Assembly: GCA_021785495.1 (NCBI GenBank)
Contig: JAJYFB010000002.1
Span: forward strand, 1 to 64,000
Source: Acidobacteriota bacterium
GTDB lineage: Bacteria; Acidobacteriota; Terriglobia; Terriglobales; Acidobacteriaceae
Direction of reading: 5' to 3'
DNA: 64,000 nt
Made by a program: the position numbers and the translations under genes. Positions 17,208 through 27,754 of this stretch are shown here, one piece after another; within the stretch, counting starts at the first letter, position 1; each line of letters opens with the position of its first letter. The notes beneath the pieces were generated by a model. It saw only the letters and a program-made list of their open reading frames with translations, searched no databases and was not told where the DNA came from.

Positions 17208-17609
17208 CTAGCGGAATACCGCCAGGATGGCGCTGCCGATGCCCATCGCCATCAGCCAGTAGGTCATGTTGATGGCCAGCAGATTGGCGCGGCGTCCCTC
17301 GAGAATGTGCTGCGCGATCAGCGGCGGAGCCATGAATCCGAGCCAGCAGAGAACGCCGATGCTGAAGCCCTGATTCCAGAGCCTCACTCCGAACACGGCA
17401 AAGATGTGCGCCATGACGAAGGAAAGAAGCAGGCAAACCACAAAGCCGGAGATCAGCGCCAGCATTTGAAATTTCGGTTTCTCTCCGGTGGCCAGTCCCA
17501 CCAGCTTTGGCCAGGATTTTCTGAAGATGACGCCGTACCAGAGAATTCCCAGCAACCACTGCACGAGCGCCGCAACCACAACCCAAAGGTAGCTGACATG
17601 CATTTGCAT
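17208..17609 (-). CDS. DUF1761 family membrane protein
   Basis: The 133-residue protein has four predicted transmembrane helices (about 6-28, 48-72, 80-100, 112-132) and the DUF1761 hallmark near the start (WLLGILWYGVIFRKSWPKLVG), with a conserved glycine-tryptophan-tyrosine turn. The family function is unknown. It lies about 490 bases from the TPP-riboswitch receptor on the same strand, with no other gene between, and appears monocistronic. The 296 bases upstream, to the porin stop, hold no gene I can support. Confidence 0.8.
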   Translation of the reverse strand: MQMHVSYLWVVVAALVQWLLGILWYGVIFRKSWPKLVGLATGEKPKFQMLALISGFVVCLLLSFVMAHIFAVFGVRLWNQGFSIGVLCWLGFMAPPLIAQHILEGRRANLLAINMTYWLMAMGIGSAILAVFR

Positions 17610-17905
17610 TCTTCATTCCCTCGCAATCGAATTGACGTCACCTAGCGCAGGAGCCGAGACCGGCAGGAATTTGAAGGATGGTTCGGCCTGAAAGGAGTCG
17701 CCGCAAACACTCTGCGGGAGCGGCCGGAGCCATGTCAAGCGAAATCGGTGGGCTGGCGGGGGGAAGAGGACGCTCTCGTAACGAGCGGGCATGGACTGGG
17801 CTGACAAGCGGGGCCCTACGCAAGCCGCGCGTTCCTCTCTGCCGGGAGACGGCCGCAGAGAACAAAGGGCATTTGGCGAGGACGCTCCGTAACCGCTGTG
17901 GCGCC

Positions 17906-19465
17906 TCAAAAATCGATGTGCGCGCGGACGGTCGAGACGTACACCGGGCCGCGATCGCGGTTATAGCCGGGGTCGGCAATCTGCGTTCCGCCCACCATGA
18001 CGTAGAGCCCGCGCCATAGATGCGCGTTGTAATACCACTCGACGATATTTTCGCGGCCGTAGTTCAGGTTGCCGTCGCCCAGCAGGAAGCCGAGACCGCC
18101 GTAGTGCAAATAGTTCTGGTGGTCGCGCTTGATGGCGTTCGAGACAAAGGCCAGACCGATCTTGTCATTCGGCCTGCGCCAGTCGCGGCCGCCGTAATCG
18201 CCGCCGAACAGAACCGTCTGCGCCACTTCGGTGTAGGCGAAGGACTCGTTGCGATCGTCGTTCCAGCCGAAACGCGCGAACAGCCGCAGGCTGCCGGTGA
18301 CTTCCTGCTCCGTGTTGAGGCCGAAACCGTACTTGACCGCGCCGAAACGCTCCGTGGCGAGAATGCTCGGCTTGGCGACGTTGCCTTCCAGATACTGATC
18401 GACCGACTCGCGGTAGTTGCCCATGTGCGCGTGGTTGACGTAATTCAAAATGCGGATCGCGCCTTCGCGTTTGGACTTCCCGAAGAGATTCAGCAGCCCC
18501 TTGCGCAGTTCAAACTCGCCGTTCTGCCCGTTGGCGCGGCTGAAGGCCCAATCGAGGTCCATGCCATTGGCCACCGTGGGCATGGCGGCGATTCCGTAGC
18601 GCGCCGACCAGAGCTTGTCGTCATACTCCAGAATGCCGCCCACGGTGTAGCCGCGCGTATCGGCCGCGTAGTCCCAGGCGCCGTTGTTGTCGATGGTCCA
18701 GTTGGTGAACTGCAGGTGACTGTCGGAGCCAACCGCGTTCACGTCGAAGGTGTCGGGCAGCGTCATCTTGCCGATGCGAATCTCGAAGCGGCGTTCGGGA
18801 ACGCGCGTCGCCAGCGCCAGGGGGCCCCGCTCCTGCGCGACCATCTCGTCCGTCAGTCCGATGGTTTGATGAATCTCGCCGCGGGCAAGATAGGGCGCGC
18901 TGCTCAGGTTGGGGTTGCGCACCACGTCGAGGTTGGTCGCCCCGGCCAGTCCCAGCGCCTGCGAGATGCCGCGCCCGCCGGCATTTTCGAAGTCCACAAT
19001 CAGATCCGTGTTCCAGCGCGAGTTCGGCCGCAACTGGTAGCCAAGATACAGCGTGGCGACCTCGGAGGCCTTGGTTTCGACATCGTCAATCAGGCTGTTC
19101 GCGCCCTGGTAGGGCGAGTGGAAATGCCCATGCGCCTGAAAGATGCTGTTGGCCTGCCCGGAGACCCAGTCGCGCGCGCGCTCCGAATGCGGCGCCATGG
19201 TGAGCAGGGGGGCGTCGTCGTCGACGCTTTCAGCCGCGCTCCCGCCGGCGCCGTCCTCGCCCGCGCCAGGCGCAAGATCGGCAGATAGAGGCGCGAACGC
19301 CCAGGCGATCGGTTGCGCCGGAACGGACGGCGCAGCCGCCTGGAGTTGCGGCTGCGGCGCGGAGGGCAATTCTGCCGGCCTTTGCGCGGCAACCGGCAGG
19401 CCGACCAGCGCGCAGAGGGCGACAGTCGCAGCCAGGCCGGTCGGGTTGGAGATGCGAAACGGCAT
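17906..19465 (-). CDS. OprB-like outer-membrane porin
   Basis: The product (519 residues) begins MPFRISNPTGLAATVALCALVGLPVAAQ, a signal peptide, then a low-complexity Pro/Ala stretch and a beta-barrel in the carbohydrate-selective porin OprB family. Supporting features are repeated amphipathic strands, TLYLGYQLRPNSRWNTDLIVDFENAGG, LATRVPERRFEIRIGKMTLPDTFDVN, LRLFARFGWNDDRNESFAY and a C-terminal phenylalanine (RAHIDF). It should let small solutes, often sugars, across the outer membrane. It is divergent from an RcnR-like metal sensor with an operator-like palindrome between the two starts, so it may be metal-regulated. The frame extends 34 codons upstream through that palindrome, which makes the internal ATG preferable despite a weak ribosome-binding site. 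Confidence 0.8.
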   Translation of the reverse strand: MPFRISNPTGLAATVALCALVGLPVAAQRPAELPSAPQPQLQAAAPSVPAQPIAWAFAPLSADLAPGAGEDGAGGSAAESVDDDAPLLTMAPHSERARDWVSGQANSIFQAHGHFHSPYQGANSLIDDVETKASEVATLYLGYQLRPNSRWNTDLIVDFENAGGRGISQALGLAGATNLDVVRNPNLSSAPYLARGEIHQTIGLTDEMVAQERGPLALATRVPERRFEIRIGKMTLPDTFDVNAVGSDSHLQFTNWTIDNNGAWDYAADTRGYTVGGILEYDDKLWSARYGIAAMPTVANGMDLDWAFSRANGQNGEFELRKGLLNLFGKSKREGAIRILNYVNHAHMGNYRESVDQYLEGNVAKPSILATERFGAVKYGFGLNTEQEVTGSLRLFARFGWNDDRNESFAYTEVAQTVLFGGDYGGRDWRRPNDKIGLAFVSNAIKRDHQNYLHYGGLGFLLGDGNLNYGRENIVEWYYNAHLWRGLYVMVGGTQIADPGYNRDRGPVYVSTVRAHIDF

Positions 19466-19507
19466 ACAATGAAAGGAAGGCGGGAACGTCCTTGAGGAAT
19501 TTATACC

Positions 19508-19524
19508 ATACCCCCGGTGGGTAT
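19508..19524. promoter_or_regulatory. Candidate operator for the RcnR/CsoR-family regulator
   Basis: ATACCC (19508-19513) and GGGTAT (19519-19524) form an inverted repeat around CCGGT, giving an AT-flanked G/C tract. Operators of the CsoR/RcnR/FrmR (DUF156) family have this architecture. It lies 43 bases upstream of the porin start and 42 bases upstream of the regulator start, so it could control both. Confidence 0.65.
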
Positions 19525-19565
19525 CGTCAAGGCGATCGAAAAACATTCCGCCGCGAGGCCGCATC

Positions 19566-19838
19566 ATGTCGCATGGAGATCGGGAAAAGTTGAAGCTGCT
19601 GCAGCGCGTGAAAAAACTGCGTGGTCAACTGGACGCCGTCGAGCGCCTGCTCGCGGGCGAAGAGGACTGCGGCGACCTGCTGATGCTGCTGGCCGCAGTG
19701 CGCGGCGGCGTCAACAGCCTCATGGGCGAGGTTCTGGAGATGCACATCCGTTTTCACCTGACCGATGGCGCCAAAGAGCAGATTGCTCCCGAACTGGCCG
19801 AAGACCTGATCGATCTGGTGCGCGCCTACCTGAAGTGA
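19566..19838 (+). CDS. RcnR-like Ni/Co-responsive repressor (CsoR/RcnR/FrmR family)
   Basis: This 90-residue all-helical DNA-binding protein fits the DUF156 family. All four metal ligands of E. coli RcnR are present at the same positions: His3 (MSHG), Cys35 (EEDC), His60 and His64 (EMHIRFH). That set separates Ni/Co sensors from the Cu(I) sensor CsoR and the formaldehyde sensor FrmR, which lacks His3 and His64. Metal binding should release the repressor from DNA. The start is fixed by the conserved MSH N-terminus. It is divergent from an OprB-like porin and no RcnA-type efflux pump is seen; NikR is encoded 17 kb away. Confidence 0.85.
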   Translation: MSHGDREKLKLLQRVKKLRGQLDAVERLLAGEEDCGDLLMLLAAVRGGVNSLMGEVLEMHIRFHLTDGAKEQIAPELAEDLIDLVRAYLK

Positions 19839-19999
19839 TCCGGGTTTCCGCCTCCGGGCGAACGAATGCGAGGCAAACTGCCTGGTCGCCAGCCGCTATC
19901 GCTTGTTTTTCATCGTAGCCGCCTGACCCTGCGGCACGGTCGCGCAGGACCGCTCGAACCGCCTCTCCGGTTTTGCGAGATGCCATGCGATGGCGCTGC

Positions 20000-20989
20000 C
20001 TATCGTGCCCGCGGATGCGTGCGGTCGTAGACCGCGGCCAGTTGCGCGGTGGTGAGCTGCGTGTAGCGCTGCGTGGTCGAGAGCCGTTCGTGGCCAAGCA
20101 ATTCCTGAATGGCGCGCAGGTCGGCGCCTTCTTCGAGCAGGTGCGTGCCGAAGGCGTGACGCAGCGTGTGCGGATGCACGTCGGCGGAGAGGCCGCGCAG
20201 CAGGGCGATGCGCTTGACGATGCGGCCGACGCTGCGCGTGGTCAGGCGCGCGTTGCCGCCCTGGGCGAGGCCGCGCAATTGCAGGTTGAGAAAGAGCGCC
20301 TGCGTGCGGAGCGCTGCGCCGTGGGCCTCGGCGGCCAGCCGCGCATCGCGCTCCTGAAGATAGGCGCGCACGGCCGCCGCGGCGGCATCGCCCAGCGGCA
20401 CGTAACGCTGCTTTTGCCCTTTGCCGCGCACCAGGATCGCCTCGTTGGCCCAGTGGATGTCGTCGAGATCGAGCGCCGTCAACTCCGCGTTGCGGATGCC
20501 GCAGCCGTAGAGCAGTTCAAGAATGGCGCGGTCGCGGGCCGGCCAACTGGCCGCGTCGTTGCCGATCGAATCGACCACACGGTTCATCTGCTCGATCGAG
20601 GGCACGCGCGGCAGGTGCTTCGGCAGGCGCGGCGTGGAGACAAGCGCGGCCGGATTCTGCTCGATGAGCCGGCGGCGCGCCAGCCACTTGAACCAACTGC
20701 GGATGGCGGCCAGCGCGCGCGCCGCCGAGGCCTTCGAGAGTCCGCGCGCATAGAGCGCGCCGAGATAGGCGCGAATCTGCGTGTGTTCGATGGACGCGGC
20801 CTCCGTCGCGTGCTCGCTGGCCGCCAGCCATGCGGCAAACTCGCGCAGCTCGCGCGCGTAGGCGCGCTGCGTATGCGGTGAGGCGCCGCGTTCGCCGCCG
20901 AGCACGCGCAGATACTCCTCGACCAGCCGGCCGATGGAAGAAGACGCCGTCGCGGCAGAGGCGATTGGCAGATCGGCCGCAGCGCTCAT
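20000..20989 (-). CDS. xerC: Tyrosine recombinase XerC
   Basis: The 329-residue site-specific recombinase has the SAM-like core-binding domain (about 20-115: [19 protein letters not shown]) and a C-terminal catalytic domain with the full active set: Arg in CGIRNAEL, Lys in [24 protein letters not shown] (HxxR), [11 protein letters not shown] and the nucleophile Tyr in TTQRYTQL. Xer proteins resolve chromosome dimers at dif during division. It follows xerD with a four-base overlap, so the pair is translationally coupled; assignment of C versus D rests on order and similarity. Its N-terminal 18 residues are Ala/Ser-rich and not conserved, so the true start could be later. Confidence 0.88.
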   Translation of the reverse strand: MSAAADLPIASAATASSSIGRLVEEYLRVLGGERGASPHTQRAYARELREFAAWLAASEHATEAASIEHTQIRAYLGALYARGLSKASAARALAAIRSWFKWLARRRLIEQNPAALVSTPRLPKHLPRVPSIEQMNRVVDSIGNDAASWPARDRAILELLYGCGIRNAELTALDLDDIHWANEAILVRGKGQKQRYVPLGDAAAAAVRAYLQERDARLAAEAHGAALRTQALFLNLQLRGLAQGGNARLTTRSVGRIVKRIALLRGLSADVHPHTLRHAFGTHLLEEGADLRAIQELLGHERLSTTQRYTQLTTAQLAAVYDRTHPRAR

Positions 20990-22059
20990 TGCTGCGTCTC
21001 TCTCGCGCCATCCTCATCCGCATCGCGCGCCGCGATCGGGTTGCGCACGACCAGACGCGGGCCGGGGCGCGCGGCCTCTTTGGCGGCGAACTCCGCTGCA
21101 GTCGCCTGCGGCCGTTCCTTCGCGCGCGGATGATACGTGCGATACACCTCTTTGAGCCGGCCCAGCGCAAGGTGCGTGTAGACCTGCGTGGTGGAAATGT
21201 CGGCGTGGCCCAGAAGCGTCTGCACGCTGCGCAGGTCCGCACCGTGCTCGACCATGTGCGTGGCGCAGCTGTGGCGCAGCGTGTGCGGGCTGGCGGCGCC
21301 ATCGGCCGTCTTCACCAGCTTCCAGGCCCACTGGCGCGTGAGCGGCATGCCGCGCAGCGAAAGAAACAGCCAGGCCCGCTCCGGTTTTGGCGCGGCGGAC
21401 CGTGTTTTGCCGCGGCGTGCCGAGCTGATCCGCGCCAGGTGCGGTCTTCCCTCGCGCAAATACTGCTCCAGGGCAAGAAGTGCGGCGCGTCCCAGTGGCA
21501 CGATGCGTTCCTTGTCGCCTTTGCCGCGCACGCGCACCAGACCTGCGTCGAGGTCAAGGTCGCTCGTGGCCAGCGCAACCGCCTCGGAGACGCGCAGCCC
21601 GCCCGCATAAAGCAGTTCGAGAAGGGCGCGGTCGCGCATCGTTGTGGCCTTGGCCTGCGGATGCGCAACGGCCAGCGCAGCTTGATCGAGCATCCCGGCC
21701 ACTTCCGACTCGGCCAGCGACTTCGGCAGCACCTTCCATGTCTTCGGCGATTCGATGTTGACCGTGGGATCGCGCGGAATGCGCCGGTCGAGCAGGAGCC
21801 ACTTGTAGAAGCCGCGCAGGCAACTGAGCTTGCGCGCCGAGGAGCGCGCGTCGACGCCGTGATTGCGCAGATGCTCGATCAGGCCGGCCACATCGGCCTG
21901 CGTGGCCGTTGCGAGCAGCGCGTTGCGGCCCTCCAGAAACTCGGCAAAGATGCGCAGATCGCTCAGATAGGCTTCGCAGGTGAGCGGGCGCAGCCCCTTT
22001 TCCACGCGAAGGTAGGTGGCAAACTCGCGGATCAGATCCAGATTGTTGCCGCCATTCAC
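20986..22059 (-). CDS. xerD: Tyrosine recombinase XerD
   Basis: The protein is 357 residues, some 50 longer than typical XerD. An N-terminal SAM-like domain ([35 protein letters not shown]) precedes a catalytic domain with [53 protein letters not shown] and the nucleophile in STTQVYTH. The extra length is a basic insertion (residues about 215-240) and a C-terminal tail after YHPRAK. It should form the heterotetramer with XerC at dif, normally activated by FtsK. Its stop overlaps the xerC start (ATGA). A 16-bp palindrome lies 36 bases upstream of its start. Confidence 0.9.
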   Translation of the reverse strand: MNGGNNLDLIREFATYLRVEKGLRPLTCEAYLSDLRIFAEFLEGRNALLATATQADVAGLIEHLRNHGVDARSSARKLSCLRGFYKWLLLDRRIPRDPTVNIESPKTWKVLPKSLAESEVAGMLDQAALAVAHPQAKATTMRDRALLELLYAGGLRVSEAVALATSDLDLDAGLVRVRGKGDKERIVPLGRAALLALEQYLREGRPHLARISSARRGKTRSAAPKPERAWLFLSLRGMPLTRQWAWKLVKTADGAASPHTLRHSCATHMVEHGADLRSVQTLLGHADISTTQVYTHLALGRLKEVYRTYHPRAKERPQATAAEFAAKEAARPGPRLVVRNPIAARDADEDGARETQQ

Positions 22060-22094
22060 ATCTTCGATTATCCGCGCCCGGAGGGTGCGCGCGA

Positions 22095-22110
22095 CGCGAT
22101 GCGCATCGCG
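22095..22110. promoter_or_regulatory. 16-bp perfect palindrome upstream of xerD
   Basis: CGCGATGCGCATCGCG is a perfect dyad located between the xerD start and the stop of the next upstream gene. It could be an operator for the xerD-xerC operon or a stem in a terminator, but no T-tract follows on either strand. Confidence 0.4.
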
Positions 22111-22159
22111 CGCGAACCATGTTCATTACGGGGGCAGCATCGTCCATACGCGCGCCGCT

Positions 22160-22474
22160 TCAATACCCCGGCCCCGGCGCTGGGTGCATCGCCGCGTGGT
22201 AGCCGGCGCGGAAGCCCTGCCGGTACTCCTCGAAAGCCGGCGGTGGCACCGGCGGATTGCGGAAGCGGGGATGCCGCCGCACATCGGGCGGCAATGCACG
22301 GCGAATATCGTTGCGTGCGGCCCAAAAGCCGTCGTGATAGCCCTGTTGCGCGGCCGGGCTCATCGCCGGCGGCGGCGGAGGCGCATCAACCACCGGGCGC
22401 GGATGCGCGCATCCGGCCGCGGCCAGTGGCAAAAACAATGCGGCCAGGGCCGCGAACCTCTTGAGTTTCGTCAT
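22160..22474 (-). CDS. Small lipoprotein, uncharacterised
   Basis: The 104-residue product has a lipoprotein signal (MTKLKRFAALAALFLPLAAAGC, Cys22). A proline-rich linker (PPPPPAMSP) and a short domain follow with two related motifs, QQGYHDGFWAAR and RQGFRAGYHAAM. These resemble the paired YxxGFxAG turns found in small periplasmic glycine-zipper-free lipoproteins, but I do not recognise a named family. The start at 22474 has CGAGG six bases upstream; 18 codons further upstream in frame lack signal character. The position upstream of xerD suggests no functional link. Confidence 0.65.
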   Translation of the reverse strand: MTKLKRFAALAALFLPLAAAGCAHPRPVVDAPPPPPAMSPAAQQGYHDGFWAARNDIRRALPPDVRRHPRFRNPPVPPPAFEEYRQGFRAGYHAAMHPAPGPGY

Positions 22475-22670
22475 GAAAAACCTCGGAATTTGGATGAAAT
22501 GCAGCGCCGTCCATGCGAATCGACGCACGTTGCTTCAAACCCGACTGCGTAAAAAATGTTGCACGGAAACGCTGAGCCGGCCGGCGACTTTCATGAAGCC
22601 GCGCGCGGGCGGACTCTTGCTGGCCGTCCGCGCGCCCGGCGCGTTTGCGCAACTCCCGGCAAAAAACGTC

Positions 22671-23426
22671 TTACCGTTTCACAATCTTCGTCAGGCGTGG
22701 ATCGTTCCACAGCGCGGAAAATTCCTTCTCTTTGTACACGTCTGCGAGATCGGGATAGAGCCTGTTCTTGGCGCGCTGCAGGTAGTCGAGGGCGCCGTCG
22801 AGATTGCCACGCATGGCATAGGCCCTGGCGATCAGAAAGTCGATGCGCGCCTCCTGCTGCGGCGTCCTGACCTCGGCCGTGACGCCGTCGTTCGACGAGG
22901 CCAGAACATCCGGATCCAGTTCGAGAGCTCGCCAGTATTCCTTCATGGCGCGGTCCATCTTTTTCAGACCCAGCCAGGCCTCGGCCAGATTCACGTGGGC
23001 CGCTGCATTCGATTCGTCGAGCGCGAGGGCCTTCTTCAGATAGCGCACGGCCGGTTTGTATTTCCACTCAAGAACGCTGAGAGCGCCCAGATTGGTCAGT
23101 GCCGCCATGTTCTGCGGATCGTATTTGAGGGCCAGTTTGAAGTTTTTGCCCGCACCCCACTGGTCGTTGAGCTTCAGATCGGCGATTCCCAGCTTGTTAT
23201 AGAGTTGGGGATTTCTGGGATCGTAATGCAATGCCTTTTGGTAGTCGATTGCGGATTGCAAGTATTCGCCCTTGAGTCGCGCCAGATCGCCTGCCTGCTC
23301 GGCGTTCTTGGCGGCTTGCGGCAAAGTTGCGGCAGTGTGAGCGCCTGGACCTGATTCTGCCCAGATATGTGGACCCGCGCTGACGGCCAGGCTCAGGATT
23401 GCAAGCGGCATGACAAGTTTGTGCAT
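22671..23426 (-). CDS. Exported tetratricopeptide-repeat protein
   Basis: The 251-residue protein begins MHKLVMPLAILSLAVSAGPHIWA, a signal peptide, and contains four to five TPR units from about residue 45 (SAIDYQKALHYDPRNPQLYNK, NFKLALKYDPQNMAALTN, AVRYLKKALALDESNAAAHV, AMKEYWRALELDPD, ALDYLQRAKNRLYPD). TPRs mediate protein-protein contacts, here probably in the periplasm. AAGGAGG at seven bases upstream fixes the start at 23426. It is divergent from the winged-helix/malectin gene over about 360 bases that hold no other gene I can support. No enzymatic domain is visible. Confidence 0.82.
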   Translation of the reverse strand: MHKLVMPLAILSLAVSAGPHIWAESGPGAHTAATLPQAAKNAEQAGDLARLKGEYLQSAIDYQKALHYDPRNPQLYNKLGIADLKLNDQWGAGKNFKLALKYDPQNMAALTNLGALSVLEWKYKPAVRYLKKALALDESNAAAHVNLAEAWLGLKKMDRAMKEYWRALELDPDVLASSNDGVTAEVRTPQQEARIDFLIARAYAMRGNLDGALDYLQRAKNRLYPDLADVYKEKEFSALWNDPRLTKIVKR

Positions 23427-23785
23427 GGAGCATCCTCCTTTTGGGCTGGGACTTTCGCTGCGGGAACCGGCGCATCGCCGGTTCGGCGGCCCATCGTGCC
23501 TCCAGTAGAGCGCGAATCGGCGCGGCCCGGCAACGCTACGCCCGCTACCACGCGATGGGGCGCGGATCTGCCGGGCCAGCGAAGGCGGAAGCCGTTTTTT
23601 TGCACAAGTTTGCCCGGCCGCCGGAAGCGGCTGCGACGGCTGGTGCAGCCGCTTCCGGCCGGGGTTACCGGCCGTTACTCCACAGGGCCGGCCGGCCATG
23701 CTACCGTTACATCACGCGAAATCCCGCCATGGGCGCTATAGTGGAATCGCTTGAATCATTTCCACCCTCAGGTGCGCAAGGCTCT

Positions 23786-25420
23786 ATGGCCGCTGCCCAA
23801 ATCGATTCCGTGGACGAGAAGGCGATGCGCGCCGAGCTGCGCGCGGTGCTCGCCGCGGCCGAGTTTGCGCGCGCCCCGCGCATGGCGCGCCTGCTGGCCT
23901 ACCTTTGCGAGAATCTTTTTGCCGGCAAGACAGCCCAGATCAAAGAGTATTCCATCGGCGTCGAGGTCTTCGAGCGCGGCGACTCCTTCGATCAGGATGC
24001 GGACTCGATTGTGCGCGTGGAAGCCAACCGCCTGCGCAAGCGCCTCGCCGAGTATTACGCGGGAGCAGGCGCAAAACATGCTCTCCAGATTACGATTCCG
24101 GTCGGCCAATATGTGCCCAGGTTTACTCCGGTCGTGCGCGATCCCGGCGAAGGCGCAATCCGGAAGCAACCGGAAGAGTCCGGTCAGGCCCGGCCGGCCA
24201 TGGACGCCGCAGCACAGTCGGTTTCCGCCGCAAATCCACTGGCGGCGTCGCTTGCGGACCGTCCCGCCTGCATTCCGGCGAAGACGGTGCGCCGCGGCTA
24301 CCGCCTGCTCTGGAGCCTGGCGGCGGCCGTGGTCGCGCTTCTCGCGGTTGCCTATGCCTGGCGCGTGTCGCTGAAAAAAGCGGAGACTTCGGCTTCGCAG
24401 CGGATGACGGCTCCAGTCCCATCGGAAGAATTTCTGCTTGGCCCGCCCGCCGGCCCGGAGATTCGCATCCTCGCCGGCGCTCGCCGCAGCCGGGTCGATC
24501 ACGCCGGCAAGCTGTGGAGCGCGGACGCCTGGTTTACCGGCGGCACAGCCGTTACAAGCGCCGTTCTCCCCATCGCGCGCACGCAGGATCAAGCCTTTTA
24601 TCGCACCAGCCGCCAGGGCCTCTTCTTTCGCTACGACATTCCGCTCAAAAAAGGCGTCTACGAGTTGCGCCTGCACTTTGCCGAAACGGTGTACAACCCG
24701 GAGGCGGCCGACGCGGGCGCCGAAGGCCGCCGGTTGATGACGGTGCGCGCCAATGGCAAAACCCTGCTCTCCGGTTTCGACATCGTCGCCGACGCGGGCG
24801 GCAGCCAGACCGCCGATGTCAAAATCTTTCCGGGTACGGTTCCGGCGGCCGACGGCGCGCTGCATCTGGAGTTCGCAAGCGAAAACGGCGAGCCGGCCAT
24901 CCTTTCGGCCATTGAGATTTTGCCCGGACTCAACAGACGGGCGCTGCCGGTGCGCATCCTTCCGCGCCAGACGCCGTATTACTCCGACGACAGCCGCTGG
25001 TGGAGTCCGGATAACTACGAGGTAGGCGGCCGGATGGCCGCCTACAGCGCGCCCGTGGCCGGAACCGACGATCCCGAGTTGTTCGCCTCCGAACGCTGGG
25101 GCAATTTCACCTACGCCATTCCCGTTCCCGCGGGAAGGTACACGGTGACGCTCTATTTTGTGGCGCGTCGCGTCGATCCGGACCAGCCGTCGCTTTCCGG
25201 CAGCGAAGCGAAACGGGCCGCCGCCCGCGTCTTCAACGTTTTTTGCAACGGCAAAACGCTTCTGGAAAATTTTGACCTCGCCAAGGAGGCGCGCCAGACA
25301 AGCGTGGTGCAGCGCCGGTTCACCGATCTTGCGCCAAACGCGCAGGGCAAGCTGTTCCTGAGCTTTGTGCCTGTCGCTGGCTATGCAACCGTCAGCGGAA
25401 TCGAAGTGCTGGCGGAGTAG
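23786..25420 (+). CDS. Single-pass membrane protein: cytoplasmic winged-helix-like domain, periplasmic malectin domains
   Basis: The 544-residue protein has three parts. Residues about 12-115 match the N-terminal DNA-binding-like domain common in acidobacterial TPR/TolB/adenylate-cyclase-like proteins (ARLLAYLCENL, QIKEYSIGVEVFERG, DADSIVRVEANRLRKRLAEYY). A transmembrane helix follows at about 172-192 (LLWSLAAAVVALLAVAYAW). The rest holds two malectin-like carbohydrate-binding beta-sandwiches (about 225-345 and 365-540), each with FFRYDIPLKKGVYELRLHFAE- or FTYAIPVPAGRYTVTLYF-type strands and a (V/F)xxNGKTLL(S/E)(G/N)FD motif. By analogy to ToxR/CadC topology this may sense sugars outside and act on DNA inside. 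ATG 23786 has a nearby AAGG; 23729 is an alternative. Confidence 0.75.
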   Translation: MAAAQIDSVDEKAMRAELRAVLAAAEFARAPRMARLLAYLCENLFAGKTAQIKEYSIGVEVFERGDSFDQDADSIVRVEANRLRKRLAEYYAGAGAKHALQITIPVGQYVPRFTPVVRDPGEGAIRKQPEESGQARPAMDAAAQSVSAANPLAASLADRPACIPAKTVRRGYRLLWSLAAAVVALLAVAYAWRVSLKKAETSASQRMTAPVPSEEFLLGPPAGPEIRILAGARRSRVDHAGKLWSADAWFTGGTAVTSAVLPIARTQDQAFYRTSRQGLFFRYDIPLKKGVYELRLHFAETVYNPEAADAGAEGRRLMTVRANGKTLLSGFDIVADAGGSQTADVKIFPGTVPAADGALHLEFASENGEPAILSAIEILPGLNRRALPVRILPRQTPYYSDDSRWWSPDNYEVGGRMAAYSAPVAGTDDPELFASERWGNFTYAIPVPAGRYTVTLYFVARRVDPDQPSLSGSEAKRAAARVFNVFCNGKTLLENFDLAKEARQTSVVQRRFTDLAPNAQGKLFLSFVPVAGYATVSGIEVLAE

Positions 25421-25722
25421 GTCGCGCATTCGATTCGCGCCCGGCGAAACCACAATGGCGATAAGAAATCCAGAGCATTTTCGCTTTCTTCATGGGTTCC
25501 TTATGCGTCGCGTGAAACAGTAGGGCAATCGCACTCCTTTTGAGCGGGCTGGCGCATGGTGCGTCCGGCCGGCTCGTGCGCGATTTCTTCTTCGGCGTTC
25601 CTCGTTGCATCCGATCGGGACGCCGGGGTCTTTCTGTGTCTTTGCACCGGAACGGCGGCCGGTACTCCGCCGCAGCGCCAGGCGTTCCCACGCGCCTTTG
25701 TCTCAAGGGAGTTGAAAACCGC
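25421..25722. other. Gene-free stretch upstream of amt
   Basis: This 302-base stretch separates the malectin gene from amt. It codes for nothing convincing: the open frame through it is only a 5' extension of amt without conserved sequence. I looked for a sigma-54 -24/-12 element, as expected for nitrogen control, and found only TGGCGCATGGTGC, whose GG-GC spacing is two bases too short. AAGGGAG lies ten bases before the amt start. Confidence 0.5.
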
Positions 25723-27132
<1,410 letters not shown>

Positions 27133-27244
27133 AGCAAAACCAGAGTGACTGCGTCCTCACCGAAAATGTGCCAGGTCGCCGCTTCCTGATGGTCGCGTCG
27201 ACTGGAGGACACGGCCTCAGAGAGATACCCACTCTGGTTTTGCT
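27133..27244. repeat. 112-bp element bounded by perfect 15-bp inverted repeats
   Basis: AGCAAAACCAGAGTG (27133-27147) directly follows the amt stop codon and CACTCTGGTTTTGCT (27230-27244) is its exact reverse complement. With one mismatch the repeat extends to 18 bp, taking in the TAG stop. A nested inverted pair GTCCTC / GAGGAC lies inside (27153-27158 / 27205-27210). It may be a MITE-like element or a long RNA hairpin between amt and the P-II gene. Confidence 0.7.
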
Positions 27245-27273
27245 ATAACGCCCGCCGCAACGGGAGTTGATAA

Positions 27274-27678
<405 letters not shown>

Positions 27679-27754
27679 GCGCTTCGCCTCACCCGAAGGC
27701 AACGTACGGAGCTTCGGGGAAATTTTCGGACGTCCGCGGCGCACAGGAAGTAGA

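Noticed and set aside
22095-22110. The palindrome near xerD as the dif site
   Set aside because: dif is about 28 bp with two 11-bp XerC/XerD half-sites and a central hexamer; this is a 16-bp GC-rich dyad without that layout.
25540-25600. Sigma-54 promoter upstream of amt
   Set aside because: The best match, TGGCGCATGGTGC, has the GG and GC doublets two bases too close.
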